Shown here: positions 8,801-16,294 of the stretch, in pieces
How positions within the stretch are numbered: the stretch's first letter is position 1
Layout: each line of letters begins with the position of its first letter
Assembly: GCF_030815865.1 (NCBI RefSeq)
Contig: NZ_JAUSXI010000001.1
Coordinates: 4,340,001 to 4,404,000 of the forward strand
DNA from: Arthrobacter globiformis
Lineage (GTDB): Bacteria > Actinomycetota > Actinomycetes > Actinomycetales > Micrococcaceae
DNA length: 64,000 bases
Reading direction: 5' to 3'
Translations under genes and position numbers: made by a program
Notes under the pieces: generated by a model
The model's input: only the letters and a program-made list of their open reading frames with translations
Databases searched by the model: none
What the model was told of the DNA's origin: nothing

Positions 8801-10791
8801 ACGCTGGAGGAGCCGGTGTGCCCCGCCCTGTCCGTGGCGCTCACCGTGAAACTTACCTGGCCACTCTGCGGAAGGCCCGTCTCGAAAGACCAGCGGATGC
8901 CCCCCGCGGTCTGCTGCACTTTCGGTGTTCCTACCGCAGCCCCGCCCACGGTTACCAGCATTGCCGCAACGTGGGCCGTGGACGACGCCACCGTGCCTTC
9001 CAGCACGAGCTTCCCGGTCTCCCCGAGATCCACGGTGGCCGAAGACGCGGGGGAAGTAATGCTTACTTCCGGCGCCGGACCCGAGGCAGCGGGCGGCGCG
9101 GAGAGTAGGGTTCCCAACGGTAGAGCGACGGCGGCAGCAGAGCCGGCTCCAATCCTTGCCGTCGGCTGGCCCTTTCGCAAGGGAATGAAAGCCAGCTGAG
9201 GCTGGGCGCCTCGTCCGGCGTCGATCACTGCACCTCCAACCCCGGGAGTGGAACCCGGAGCGACATCGAGGACGCTGGTGGCCGCACCGGCGGATTCTGC
9301 AGAAACCAGCATCAGTGCTGCTTCGCTGCCGGCAGGGCCCTTTAGAGGAATCGGAGTGCCCGCCGACGTGGCCGTGAACTTTTGGGGTGTTGGTGCGCTA
9401 GCGGGGACAAAGCTTCCACCCACGTTCACGTTCGGCGCTTCCTGCGCGGCATCGGTGACGTACCCGCGGACGTCCATCCGCAGCGATCCCGTGCCTGTGC
9501 GCAACGAGGCACGCGCGGTGCCGGCCTCGGACGGTAGCAGCATCGTCGTAATCGACGTCACTCCAGCCCCGACGGTCAGGTCCTGATCATCGAGCCTGAG
9601 AACGTCCGGGGCTGCCAGAGTGACGGTTGCGGTAACGAACACAGCCCGCACCTCGGAGGCCGGCACTCCTCCGGTTCCTGTGAGGCCGACGTCGAAAGGG
9701 GCTGCCGAAAGCTGCGAGCCGGCGAGCTGCCGGTCCGTGTCAGCGCGCGTGACCGGCGCAGGCAGTGCGATAGTCGATCCGGGAACCGTCCCAGCCCCGT
9801 CAAACGTGGCGATGAGTTGAATCGTGACCTGTGTGTCGTTCGAAGCGGAGACGGCGACTGCCCCGTTAATCAGCGGCGCCAGGACGGTCGTGGAGGCAGA
9901 GGTTCCCGAGGGAACAGTGAGGGCGGGAGCGCCAGTCACGCTGACAGTGACGGCGTCCTTGGCATCCTTCACCGAAAGCCGCACCAGGCCGGCGTTGTGG
10001 CCGGTGGCCAGCGGGCCGAGATGCACGGTACTGGCGGTCCCGGCAGCAAATGGCCGGGCGCGCACCAGGAACCGGTACATGAACGCCGCCATCGCATCGC
10101 GGTTGACTGCCTGCAGCGGCCGGAAGGTGCCGTCCGCCCACCCGGTGGAGACCCCGGTGGAGGCAAGCCAGCCGATTTCCGTGCTGAACGCGCGGCCCGC
10201 CGGAACATCCCTGAAACGGGTTCCGGTCGAGGCGGGGGGCGCGGGTTTTCCGGCGAGGCGGTACATAAACGCGGCCATCGCGTCCCGGTTCACGGGCTGC
10301 ACCGGCCGGAAAGATCGCCGGTTACCGGGCTCCGCCCAACCGGTGGAGATGCCCTCGGCCGCCAGCCAGGTGATCTCCTTATAGAACAGGTAGCCGGGGG
10401 CCACGTCCATGAAGGGCGACACCTTCGGGGGCGTGAACGCGGGTTTTCCCGCCAGCCGGTACATAAAGGCAGCCATGGCGTCCCTGTTGACCGCGGTTAT
10501 CGGCTTGAAAGTGCCGTCCGGCCAGCCGGTCGAGACACCGGATGCGGCCAGCCAGCCAATCTCCCGGGCGAACGCTGCACTGGTTGGAACATCCTTGAAC
10601 GTTTTGCCGGCCGCACCGTCCTGAGGGTACTGCGCGTCGGAGTAGACGGCCGCCGGGGCAGCCGTGTCAACGACCGCTTCGGCCGCGAGATCAACTGCAC
10701 CGGCAGAAACCGCTCCTGACACGGCCAGAGCCACGGAAACCACGCCGGCACTGAAACCCACGAAGGCTCGCCTGAACGTCGCACGGAACAT
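5893..10791 (-). CDS. Very large SLH-domain surface protein with Ig-like and RCC1-propeller domains
   Basis: ATG at 10791 follows GGGGGAATC, a better start than the in-frame ATG at 10836. About 1632 residues. Signal peptide to ~residue 40. Three S-layer homology domains follow (each with F.DVP..FAxEIxWLAxxGxSTGW and VNRDAMAAFMYR). The long middle has beta-rich segments and a possible Ig-like stretch; a He_PIG-type putative Ig domain (LPAGLRLDAATGTISGTPT) leads into a C-terminal RCC1-like propeller with eight GxxWxWG-type strands. SLH domains would hold it non-covalently on a wall polymer; the propeller would be the outward binding part. Placed directly next to glycosyltransferase and pyruvyl transferase genes, which fits an anchoring partnership. 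Ligand unknown. Confidence 0.9.
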   Translation of the reverse strand: MFRATFRRAFVGFSAGVVSVALAVSGAVSAGAVDLAAEAVVDTAAPAAVYSDAQYPQDGAAGKTFKDVPTSAAFAREIGWLAASGVSTGWPDGTFKPITAVNRDAMAAFMYRLAGKPAFTPPKVSPFMDVAPGYLFYKEITWLAAEGISTGWAEPGNRRSFRPVQPVNRDAMAAFMYRLAGKPAPPASTGTRFRDVPAGRAFSTEIGWLASTGVSTGWADGTFRPLQAVNRDAMAAFMYRFLVRARPFAAGTASTVHLGPLATGHNAGLVRLSVKDAKDAVTVSVTGAPALTVPSGTSASTTVLAPLINGAVAVSASNDTQVTIQLIATFDGAGTVPGSTIALPAPVTRADTDRQLAGSQLSAAPFDVGLTGTGGVPASEVRAVFVTATVTLAAPDVLRLDDQDLTVGAGVTSITTMLLPSEAGTARASLRTGTGSLRMDVRGYVTDAAQEAPNVNVGGSFVPASAPTPQKFTATSAGTPIPLKGPAGSEAALMLVSAESAGAATSVLDVAPGSTPGVGGAVIDAGRGAQPQLAFIPLRKGQPTARIGAGSAAAVALPLGTLLSAPPAASGPAPEVSITSPASSATVDLGETGKLVLEGTVASSTAHVAAMLVTVGGAAVGTPKVQQTAGGIRWSFETGLPQSGQVSFTVSATDRAGHTGSSSVLVNAVLPTVSTQIISPDAVQLDEAVNPVQSVTPTSVTVANSPDLAVGQIIVEGPSAAAPDGLLRQVSAVDQVGSSTVATTTPATLADVFLQVDFSQEVPLDSSRGLATAETGADGDNSPGLTVQDEGIAAATVETGSDVSLDTYTDTATSSWTDAEVVPLNAAPARMTAQSLRPAGIAPLAVTIDESLQFASHIALKDTITCDAVKGCLSFGKTPESTIQKAKATIASSAGVSLSGEAKVGFTLTFTLRTNLHWGWGGPQVQIEEFSTIVHTEMSAKATASAFLKTATNNRMKHELATLKMAPITFMVLTIPVVIRPGGTVYLEANFSAATSLTVDLGVERSQDFGVRYSSNGGFRSVDTGPVTKFSTPVFGPNGTAAVTGKIEAGFGPTLKASLLIYGFAGPTLTIGAQAGASASITMATTGNRVDASLYIRGDVIIGVELTVPIIEKKLLDAVIVSGNYTWRIKTWQWDYATTFPGADLPAEAPKLSITNTQLPQGTAGRTYSVQLSATGGTAPYSWRVSLGTLPAGLRLDAATGTISGTPTAEGTRSVTVAVADSEGAETQTVLPISIAVSGAFSEAQVVAGGWMSRVALKNDGTVWQWGGRQANNSQTGSLFARQVSGIADVRLLRVLNRAVYAIKTDGSLWFWGSDPLGRSSATPVKVEGLSAVADVAGLETVFAIRTDGSVWAWGQNETGLLGDGTVTARSTPIPVAGATAVRSISSDGRVAVAIRTDGSLLAWGENYFGQLGDGTTTDSRVPNTVVGPVGVNKVAINGSALTAIGSDGAVWCWGDSTMAPFETTQSTQLAPRLVEGLPAIEDAVMDGSGTLALAKDGTVWAWGSNQRGQRATPATTLRDFTPNKVDGLGVVQQIASLDMSAFAVGIDGTVWAWGRNDGGRLGVGGSDDSYLPRKLPGLAGTIRVDVAPGGGAAILDGGYLWTWGGNSYGELGNGTTVAAYSPVQVRTEPVP

Positions 10792-11004
10792 GATTCCCCC
10801 AAATCGGCGCCGCTCAAGGGCGCAACAGCAATCCAAGCAGACCCTCTACCGGTCCGAAGTCCCAGGCGGGCCCGGCAACCTTGTGAAAACGGAGAAGAAT
10901 CGGGATCAGGCTACAGCTCTCACAACCACACCCATAAGCCCAAACACCGGGAATCCAAATATGACGTGAGGGCCTCCGACCCGTTAGCCGCAGTGGCGCC
11001 GGTC
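10792..11004. promoter_or_regulatory. Upstream region of the SLH gene
   Basis: About 210 bases between two minus-strand genes. Must carry the SLH gene promoter; no clear -35/-10 pair or operator was identified. Confidence 0.3.
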
Positions 11005-12108
11005 CTACTGGCCCACCAAAGTCTTCTCGGGCTCAGATGTATCCGCGACAGGGCCGCCACGTGAGCCCCTGTTCCTGAGTCTGGCCTCGACTGGGCGCTC
11101 AAAGAAGGTGTAAGCGGCGCCGGCAAGCGGTATGGACACCGCAATTGCGACGACGGCGAACATGACACGCTCGGCCAGGCTCACCGGGCCGAGTTCCAGG
11201 GCTGTCCGCAGTACGAGCTCGTGAACCAGGTAGAGCGCGAAGGACCACTCGCCCAGTTTCACCATCACAGGGGCGCTGGCGAACGTGGGGCGCCCCCCGC
11301 AGCGGTCACGGTCCGCATAGGCCGCAATCAGGAGGGCGAAGCCCGGGATGCAGAGCGCACCTGCCAGCGGCCCGGCCGTATGCCACGGCGCGATGCCGTC
11401 GACGACTTCGAGAATCAGGAAGGAACCGATGGCCGCGGCAGCACCGACGCCCACGCCGAACCTGGGCTTCCAGCCATTCCCCATGGCGATGGCCAGGCAC
11501 ACACCCACAATGAACTCCGCGATCCGGAACGCCGGGAACGTGTAGAACAAGGCTCCCCAGTCGAAACCGGGGACGACGGCCAGCAGGACGGACACGAGTG
11601 AAACAGCGGCAACGAAAACCGCGGCGCCGACGCGGAAGAGTCTCCCCGCTTCAAGGCGTGCAAGCCGCACCGCCAGGAACGGGAACACCGCATAGAAGAA
11701 CGCTTCACAGGACAGCGACCAGGACACCCCGTTATAGGCGTAAACCCACTGCTTGTCGCCGAGCCAGCCCTGTACAAGGAGAAGCGAGGTCAAAAGCTGG
11801 GGAACGGACTGGTCCCCTTGGGTGGTGAAAACCAGGAGGACGGCGGCCAGGGCCGTGAGCGCATGCAGCGGCCAGATCCGGGCGAACCGGCGCCAGTAGA
11901 ACTGCCGCTTGGAGGTGCCCGCTTTCATGGACCAGGCGAGCACGAACCCGGACAGCAGGAAGAAGAACGTCACGCCCGTCTGCCCCATGGACACAAGCGG
12001 GTACATCTCGGGCACCAGCGTCACTGACGCGTGATACAGGACCACGAGCATGGCGGCTATGAACCGCAGTCCTGTCAGTGAATCCAGCCGGGTACGCGAA
12101 ACGTTCAT
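11005..12108 (-). CDS. Acyltransferase-3 family integral membrane protein (intact copy)
   Basis: 367 residues, the usual size for OafA/YrhL-type acyltransferase 3. Begins MNVSRTRLDSLTGLRFIAA, the typical first helix with LxGLR; contains VVLYHASVTL (the family His), FFFLLSGFVLAW and RRFARIWPLHALTALAA (the R-x10-H region), and about ten hydrophobic helices, ending with FFERPVEARLR. Such proteins move acyl groups onto exported sugars or lipids. Two broken copies lie at 16075-16203 and 20863-21838, so this is probably the functional parent or sister. Its 5' end abuts the flagellar relic on the other strand. Confidence 0.9.
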   Translation of the reverse strand: MNVSRTRLDSLTGLRFIAAMLVVLYHASVTLVPEMYPLVSMGQTGVTFFFLLSGFVLAWSMKAGTSKRQFYWRRFARIWPLHALTALAAVLLVFTTQGDQSVPQLLTSLLLVQGWLGDKQWVYAYNGVSWSLSCEAFFYAVFPFLAVRLARLEAGRLFRVGAAVFVAAVSLVSVLLAVVPGFDWGALFYTFPAFRIAEFIVGVCLAIAMGNGWKPRFGVGVGAAAAIGSFLILEVVDGIAPWHTAGPLAGALCIPGFALLIAAYADRDRCGGRPTFASAPVMVKLGEWSFALYLVHELVLRTALELGPVSLAERVMFAVVAIAVSIPLAGAAYTFFERPVEARLRNRGSRGGPVADTSEPEKTLVGQ

Positions 12109-12149
12109 CCTTTACTCCATGTGTGACGGCAATGAACGGACTAGTCTAC

Positions 12150-12601
12150 CGGGGCGCCAGGTCGGCCAAACCACAGTCGGCACCACCGGCCAGCAGTTCT
12201 TCACAACGGACGGAACCGGCCGCTGGCGCTGAAAGTGCTTCCCACCGACGCGCGCGGGATCGCCGCGCGGAACCCCTCCGCCGGAGCCTTGGACGGCAGC
12301 ATCGCGGACCAAGTGGCCCAGCTTGGCAGTGGCTCCAATTCTCCGGACGCGTTCTGGACCACCGTCGTTACGGGCATCGGCGTCCAGCCCCGCGGCGCAC
12401 AGCAGCACGCAACTCTGGCCGACGCCGCGCACGCTTCCGCCGCTTCACTCCGTGCATCCGGCGCGTCCGTCAGCCTGGACGAGGAAAACATCAGCCTTCT
12501 GGCCAGCCAGCACGCCTACAAGGCCGCCGCGCGCGTTATGACGGCGGTTGACGAAGCACTGGACGTATTGATCAACCGCAACTGGACTGGTGGGACGCTA
12601 A
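12150..12601 (+). pseudogene. flgK: flgK remnant: C-terminal part of flagellar hook-associated protein 1
   Basis: Readable pieces of FlgK: TTGQQFFTTDG, a frame change near 12216, LALKVLPTDARGIAA, then SGASVSLDEENISLLASQHAYKAAARVMTAVDEALDVLINR, which is the diagnostic FlgK C-terminus. One extra base near 12579 shifts the last residues; in the corrected frame the gene ends TGLVGR-TAA at 12599-12601. The N-terminal several hundred codons are missing, replaced by the divergent acyltransferase gene. Non-functional. Confidence 0.85.
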
Positions 12602-12603
12602 CC

Positions 12604-13375
12604 ATGCTGAACCGGGTAACTAACAACACCGTGGCTATGAACTCGCAGCGCAACCTGCACTCCTCACAGTCGCGGCTTGCCGCGCTGCAGGACCAGGCCA
12701 TGACGCTGAAAAAGATCGCACGGCCCTCCGACGACCCCGCCGCCGCCGGGGCGGCGCTGCAGACGCGCGCCGAGCTGACCGCCGTCGGGCAGTACGGGCG
12801 CAATATCGATGACGGCGGCAGCTGGCTCAATGCCACGGATGCCGCCTGTCCCGGACCACGAACGTGCTCAACCGAGTCCGCGACCTCACCGTCCAGGCGG
12901 GGAACGGCGCGCTCAGCGGAGTGGCGAAGGAGGGCATCGCCGTCGAGCTTGAGAGCCTGGACAAGGAGCTCCTGTCCGCCGCTTACACCAAGCACCTGGG
13001 CCGCAGCCTTTTCGCCGGCACATCCGACGCCGCCACGGCGTTCAGCACTGCCACGCCCCCGGTATTCGCGTGTGAGGCCGGGACGGTGGAACGCAGGATC
13101 GGGCCGGACCAGACCGTGCGGGTGGACACCGACGGCGCCGCGCTCTTCGGCGACGGCGCCACGTCAGTCTTCGCAACCGTGGCCTCGATTGTTGATGACC
13201 TGCGGCAGGGCAAAGACGCTATGGCGCGGCTTGACCAGATCGACGGCGGCCTCAAAGCTACAGTGAGCGGACGTTCCGATGTTGGCGCCCGCCAGGCTTT
13301 GCTCGAGCGCGCCGGAAACACAAACACCGAACTGGAGGCATCCTTGGAAGCACGGCGATCAGATCTGGAAGTTGC
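12604..13375 (+). pseudogene. flgL: flgL remnant: flagellar hook-associated protein 3
   Basis: ATG at 12604, two bases after the flgK stop, as in intact flgKL operons. Opens MLNRVTNNTVAMNSQRNLHS and continues through KKIARPSDDPAAAGAAL and GSWLNATDAA, where a missing base near 12845 shifts frame; the next frame resumes LSRTTNVLNRVRDLTVQAGNGALSG and reads to RARQALLERAGN-like sequence ending near RRSDLEVAD. The normal FlgL C-terminus is deleted and the sequence joins fliW. Pseudogene. Confidence 0.85.
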
Positions 13376-13389
13376 CGATCGTGGCAGCG

Positions 13390-13711
13390 CCATTTTCTGC
13401 TGCGCGGCATAGACGGGGCGTACGGACTCTACGCCCTTGAGGCAGCCGCAAGGCCGGAGCTGCGCGTGTTTGTGGCCGACGCTTCCCTCTACGTTCTCGA
13501 TTACTCACCCAGCTGCCGGCCGAGTCGCTGGATGAACTGCAGCTAACCGACACCGCCCGGCGCACCACGCTGGTGGTGGTCAACCCCGCGTCTGGAAAGC
13601 CCACCGTCGACCCAGGCACCCATAGTCCTGAATGACCAAACAAACCGCTGCACGCAGGTAGTGCTCGACGGCCGGGACTATCCTCTCCGGGCGGAACTGT
13701 CCTCGGGTTAG
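13390..13711 (+). pseudogene. fliW: fliW remnant: flagellar assembly factor
   Basis: Three frames together spell FliW: GIDGAYGLYALEAAARPELR and VFVADASLYVLDYSP, then LPAESLDELQLTDTARRTTL and VVVNPASGKP, then APIVLNDQTNRCTQVVLDGR-DYPLRAELSSG-TAG at 13709. The first ~20 residues are lost in the flgL-fliW junction and there are at least two frame breaks. FliW normally binds flagellin and CsrA; here it cannot be made. Confirms that an ancestor carried a flgK-flgL-fliW order. Confidence 0.85.
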
Positions 13712-13712
13712 G

Positions 13713-14192
13713 CTACACGCAGCTCGTTTTGGTAACGGGCGCCGTTTGCGTGGCGCTGAGTGACGTCCACGTGTTGGTTGCGTTGAACGTTCGATTGGCC
13801 TTGATGACGTACGTCCAGCCGGTCGCCGCATCGCCGTTGGTGAGCACCACGGTCACCGTTCCGCCGGTGGCCGGCACGCCGGGGCCTGAGCCCTCCAGTT
13901 TTTTGTTGGGGCTGTACACGAGCAACTCATAGGACGTGGCGCCGGATGCCGAGCCGAAGGGTTTTATTGAGATGACGTTTGTGTACTTGCGGCTGCCGCC
14001 GCTTCCCGTCATGACGCATTGCGTGGTCGCATCCTGCCCGGGGACCGGAGTCCCCAGCATTGCCACGGTGCTGGTCAGGGGTGCGGCAGTACTTGAGGTA
14101 AAGGCTGCGAAAGCCATGGCAGGCACACTGACAAGGAGGGCTGCAAAGGTCACAACTGCGGCGATATATGCCGTCACTTTGTTGCCTCGCAC
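13713..14192 (-). CDS. Secreted protein with SipW-type signal peptide (cassette 1 substrate)
   Basis: 159 residues from GTG at 14192. Leader MRGNKVTAYIAAVVTFAALL then AMAFAAFTSSTAAPLTS, the AxFTSST cleavage-region motif seen in TasA/camelysin-like proteins. The rest is a small beta-rich domain with two cysteines (TTQCVMTG near the middle, KTSCV at the end), likely a disulfide. No named family recognised. Follows the SipW-like peptidase gene by 48 bases on the same strand, so it is probably its dedicated client, a minor matrix or pilus-like component. Confidence 0.75.
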   Translation of the reverse strand: MRGNKVTAYIAAVVTFAALLVSVPAMAFAAFTSSTAAPLTSTVAMLGTPVPGQDATTQCVMTGSGGSRKYTNVISIKPFGSASGATSYELLVYSPNKKLEGSGPGVPATGGTVTVVLTNGDAATGWTYVIKANRTFNATNTWTSLSATQTAPVTKTSCV

Positions 14193-14240
14193 CGTTGATC
14201 CTTTCCGTGAGTGGGCCTGTTCCTGCAGGGAGTGCAGTGG

Positions 14241-14846
14241 TTACCGCACGGCCTCGGGCTTTTCTTCCGGCTTCCGCGACCAAATGGAGGCCAGGACGCC
14301 GACCACCAGGACACCGGTGGCGCCGTAGAGGAGCACGCTGCGGGTCACGGGTTCACGGAGGGTCCGGATCACCGTGCCGAGATACGGGACGGTGGCGACG
14401 TGCCGGTAGACACGGTTCCCGGAGAGAACGGCCTTCCACGGGTCCACCCCCGGATTGGCGTCGCCCTTGGTCTGCACGGTAGCCACGCCCCCCGCCGTCG
14501 TCATCTCCACGATTCGGTGGGTCTCCACCCGGTGGTCATCCACCGGAATGCTGTAGGTGATGACGTCGCCTATGCGGAGCTCCTCCACCGGCACGGGCAC
14601 GGTGACCACCACGTCGCCGGGGTTGATGCCCGGGGACATGGATCCGGTCAGCATGGTGGAGGTCTGGTAGCCAACGAAGCGGGGGCCCACGGCCAGGAAC
14701 AGGAACGCCACGGCGGCGGTGACGAGGACCAGCGTGAAAACGGCCGAGACGACCCTGTTTCCGATGGACCGGCTCTTGCCGGCGGCCGGCGACTGCCGGG
14801 CCCGCTGCTCCGCGTCGAGGCCGTCAAGGTGCGTGATGGCGGTCAT
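14241..14846 (-). CDS. sipW: SipW-type signal peptidase I (cassette 1)
   Basis: 201 residues with an N-terminal helix (VVSAVFTLVLVTAAVAFLFL) and a C-terminal helix (VLLYGATGVLVVGVLASIW). Catalytic Ser in STMLTGSMSPGI; His instead of Lys as general base in VETHRIVEM, as in SipW/archaeal-type signal peptidases; the GDANPGVDPW box follows. Membrane enzyme that would process the flanking TasA-like and small secreted proteins. Lies 97 bases after the TasA-like gene. Confidence 0.88.
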   Translation of the reverse strand: MTAITHLDGLDAEQRARQSPAAGKSRSIGNRVVSAVFTLVLVTAAVAFLFLAVGPRFVGYQTSTMLTGSMSPGINPGDVVVTVPVPVEELRIGDVITYSIPVDDHRVETHRIVEMTTAGGVATVQTKGDANPGVDPWKAVLSGNRVYRHVATVPYLGTVIRTLREPVTRSVLLYGATGVLVVGVLASIWSRKPEEKPEAVR

Positions 14847-14896
14847 GGCCGTGTCTTCCTTCTCAGTTCTCTGTTCCTGGCCTGCATGGACATGCG

Positions 14897-14938
14897 CCCG
14901 GGTGCGGCGGCCCCCGAAGGACCGGGCCGCACCCGGGG
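14897..14938 (-). terminator. Strong hairpin between the tasA-like and sipW genes
   Basis: CCCGGGTGCGGC arms pair across a GC-rich loop just after the TasA-like stop codon. No T run. May terminate most transcripts so that the TasA-like protein is made in excess over its peptidase. Confidence 0.6.
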
Positions 14939-14943
14939 GTCTG

Positions 14944-15555
14944 CTACTTGACGGTGGTGCCGCGCTGGGTGGCGGTGAAGGTGAAGTTCACGGTGGACGT
15001 GGCGCCCTGGAACGTGTCGCCGGCGGTGGAAGGCAGTGTCTGCGTGACCAGCAGGTTGTCATTCTGGCCGCCGGTGAGGGAAGCCAGCTGCGACAATGCG
15101 ATGTTGGAGCCGATTACCGGCCGGCTGGCGAGTACGGACTTCTTGGTGCCGCCACAGGTGTAGGCGGCGCCCTGGGCGCCGGCGGTCCACGCCTGGTCGC
15201 AGGATTCGATGACGATCTGCAGGCCGTTGGCGGTGTCCGTGGTCAGCACCGAGGAGACGGTGGGGGCCGTTGTGAGCGTCAGCGCGGCCAGATCAGCGGT
15301 GCCGGAGTTGTTCAGGGTGATGAGGCGCTGGACCTTGTCGCCCGGGAGCAGGCCGGTGGCGGAGAGCTGGAGGTTGTTGGAGCCGCCGTTGGCCACCATG
15401 TCGATCTTCATCGTGGCGTTGGTGACGGTGGTGCTGGCCTCGGTGGAGGACGTAAAGGCACCGTACGTTCCCATGCCGGCAACCGCGGCGGCTGCGCCGA
15501 GGAGCGACGCGCTGGCGATGAGCTTGCCGGTGGTGGTTTTCAGGTTGAGACCCAT
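14944..15555 (-). CDS. TasA/camelysin-like secreted protein (cassette 1 major substrate)
   Basis: 203 residues. Leader LKTTTGKLIASASLLGAAAA, then GMGTYGAFTSSTEAS, the SipW recognition region. Mature part is a beta-sandwich-like domain: ATMKIDMVANGG, GLLPGDKVQRLITLNNSGTA (the LxPGDxxxRxxxxxNxG motif of TasA and M73-like proteins), and a Cys pair (ESCDQAW, YTCGGTK). In Bacillus TasA forms biofilm fibres; a fibre role here is by analogy. First gene of a three-gene cassette with sipW and the small secreted protein. Confidence 0.85.
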   Translation of the reverse strand: MGLNLKTTTGKLIASASLLGAAAAVAGMGTYGAFTSSTEASTTVTNATMKIDMVANGGSNNLQLSATGLLPGDKVQRLITLNNSGTADLAALTLTTAPTVSSVLTTDTANGLQIVIESCDQAWTAGAQGAAYTCGGTKKSVLASRPVIGSNIALSQLASLTGGQNDNLLVTQTLPSTAGDTFQGATSTVNFTFTATQRGTTVK

Positions 15556-15734
15556 GACATTTTCCGATCAGTAGCGTTGTTGTTCTCCGTGGTGCTTTGC
15601 ACCGTGAGGCTGCTTTTGCACCCTTCCGGGTTCGTATGAACAGCATGCTGCCTAAAGATCAGGTTTCCTGCCGGACGGTGTCAACGTTCGATCAAGAGTC
15701 TGTCAAGGCTGAGTCAACAGGGTTCGTCACAGGC

Positions 15735-15905
15735 AGCAAGGAGCCCAACGGCCCCCCACAAATGCCGTTGGGATCCTGCTGCCCCTAAGAGGCTAAGCCA
15801 GTCCGCTGCGGTGCGGTCATTACGTAACGGCCGACGTCGGAATATGTCACCGGAACTGGGGACATCGGAAGCTTTGTGACGGTTGCCCGCCAATTGTCGA
15901 GCGCC
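15735..15905. repeat. Degenerate repeat with hairpin (copy 1 of 2)
   Basis: Matches 30890-31075 in order over about 170 bases, with many substitutions. Contains a hairpin, CCCAACGGC...GCCGTTGGG (about 15747-15772), like a Rho-independent terminator, followed by GCTAAGCCAGTCCG and a GTCACCGGAA..TGGGGACA segment. Probably the 3' end and terminator of a lost gene duplicated at both sites. Confidence 0.6.
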
Positions 15906-16074
15906 CGCGATGCAAGGCGAACAATTGCGGCAGAAACGGCGCGCCAACAGCTTATCGCCGTCGTCCCTGGCAAAAGGGGGAAGCCACAGTGAAACAGCCG
16001 CGCGCAGCAGGAAATTCGTGCCAACCCGGCACCCGTCACCGTCGTGGGGACGGCACCCACGGTCGGTGCCCTTC

Positions 16075-16203
16075 TAGAAGCCCGACCGGGAATCTGTGCT
16101 ATGAGGAAAGCGGCGGCAACGAAAGAGCTTCCCCACGTCAAGAGGTGAAAGCCAGTACCACCAGGAATGGGACCATCCCATAGAAGAACGCTTCGCAGGA
16201 GAT
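16075..16203 (-). pseudogene. Fragment of acyltransferase-3 gene (second copy)
   Basis: Minus strand encodes SCEAFFYGMVPFLV then a stop, matching SLSCEAFFYAVFPFLAV of the intact gene at 11005-12108 and sharing runs of identical bases; a second short stretch matches its FRVGAAVFVAA region. About 130 bases survive. Confidence 0.7.
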
Positions 16204-16210
16204 CGACTGG

Positions 16211-16248
16211 TTTCAATCAGCGGCAGCAGCGAGGCTGTCGCTGATTGA
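16211..16248 (+). repeat. Short repeat of the 20.6-kb small gene's 3' end, inside a hairpin
   Basis: 22 bases (16211-16232) are identical to 20654-20675, in the frame SISGSSE, and continue to a stop at 16246. At this copy CAATCAGCG...CGCTGATTG forms a 9-bp inverted repeat (16214-16247), terminator-like. Confidence 0.55.
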
Positions 16249-16294
16249 ACGATGCAAGAGCATCTAGCCCCCTCACATAAACCTAAGCACCGGT

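Noticed and set aside
8372..10719. Plus-strand open frames of 275 and 300 codons
   Set aside because: Antisense to the SLH protein gene, which has a signal peptide, recognised domains and a ribosome site.
15785..16216. Minus-strand open frame of 143 codons
   Set aside because: A chance mosaic over the acyltransferase fragment and the degenerate repeat; the acyltransferase similarity is in a different frame.
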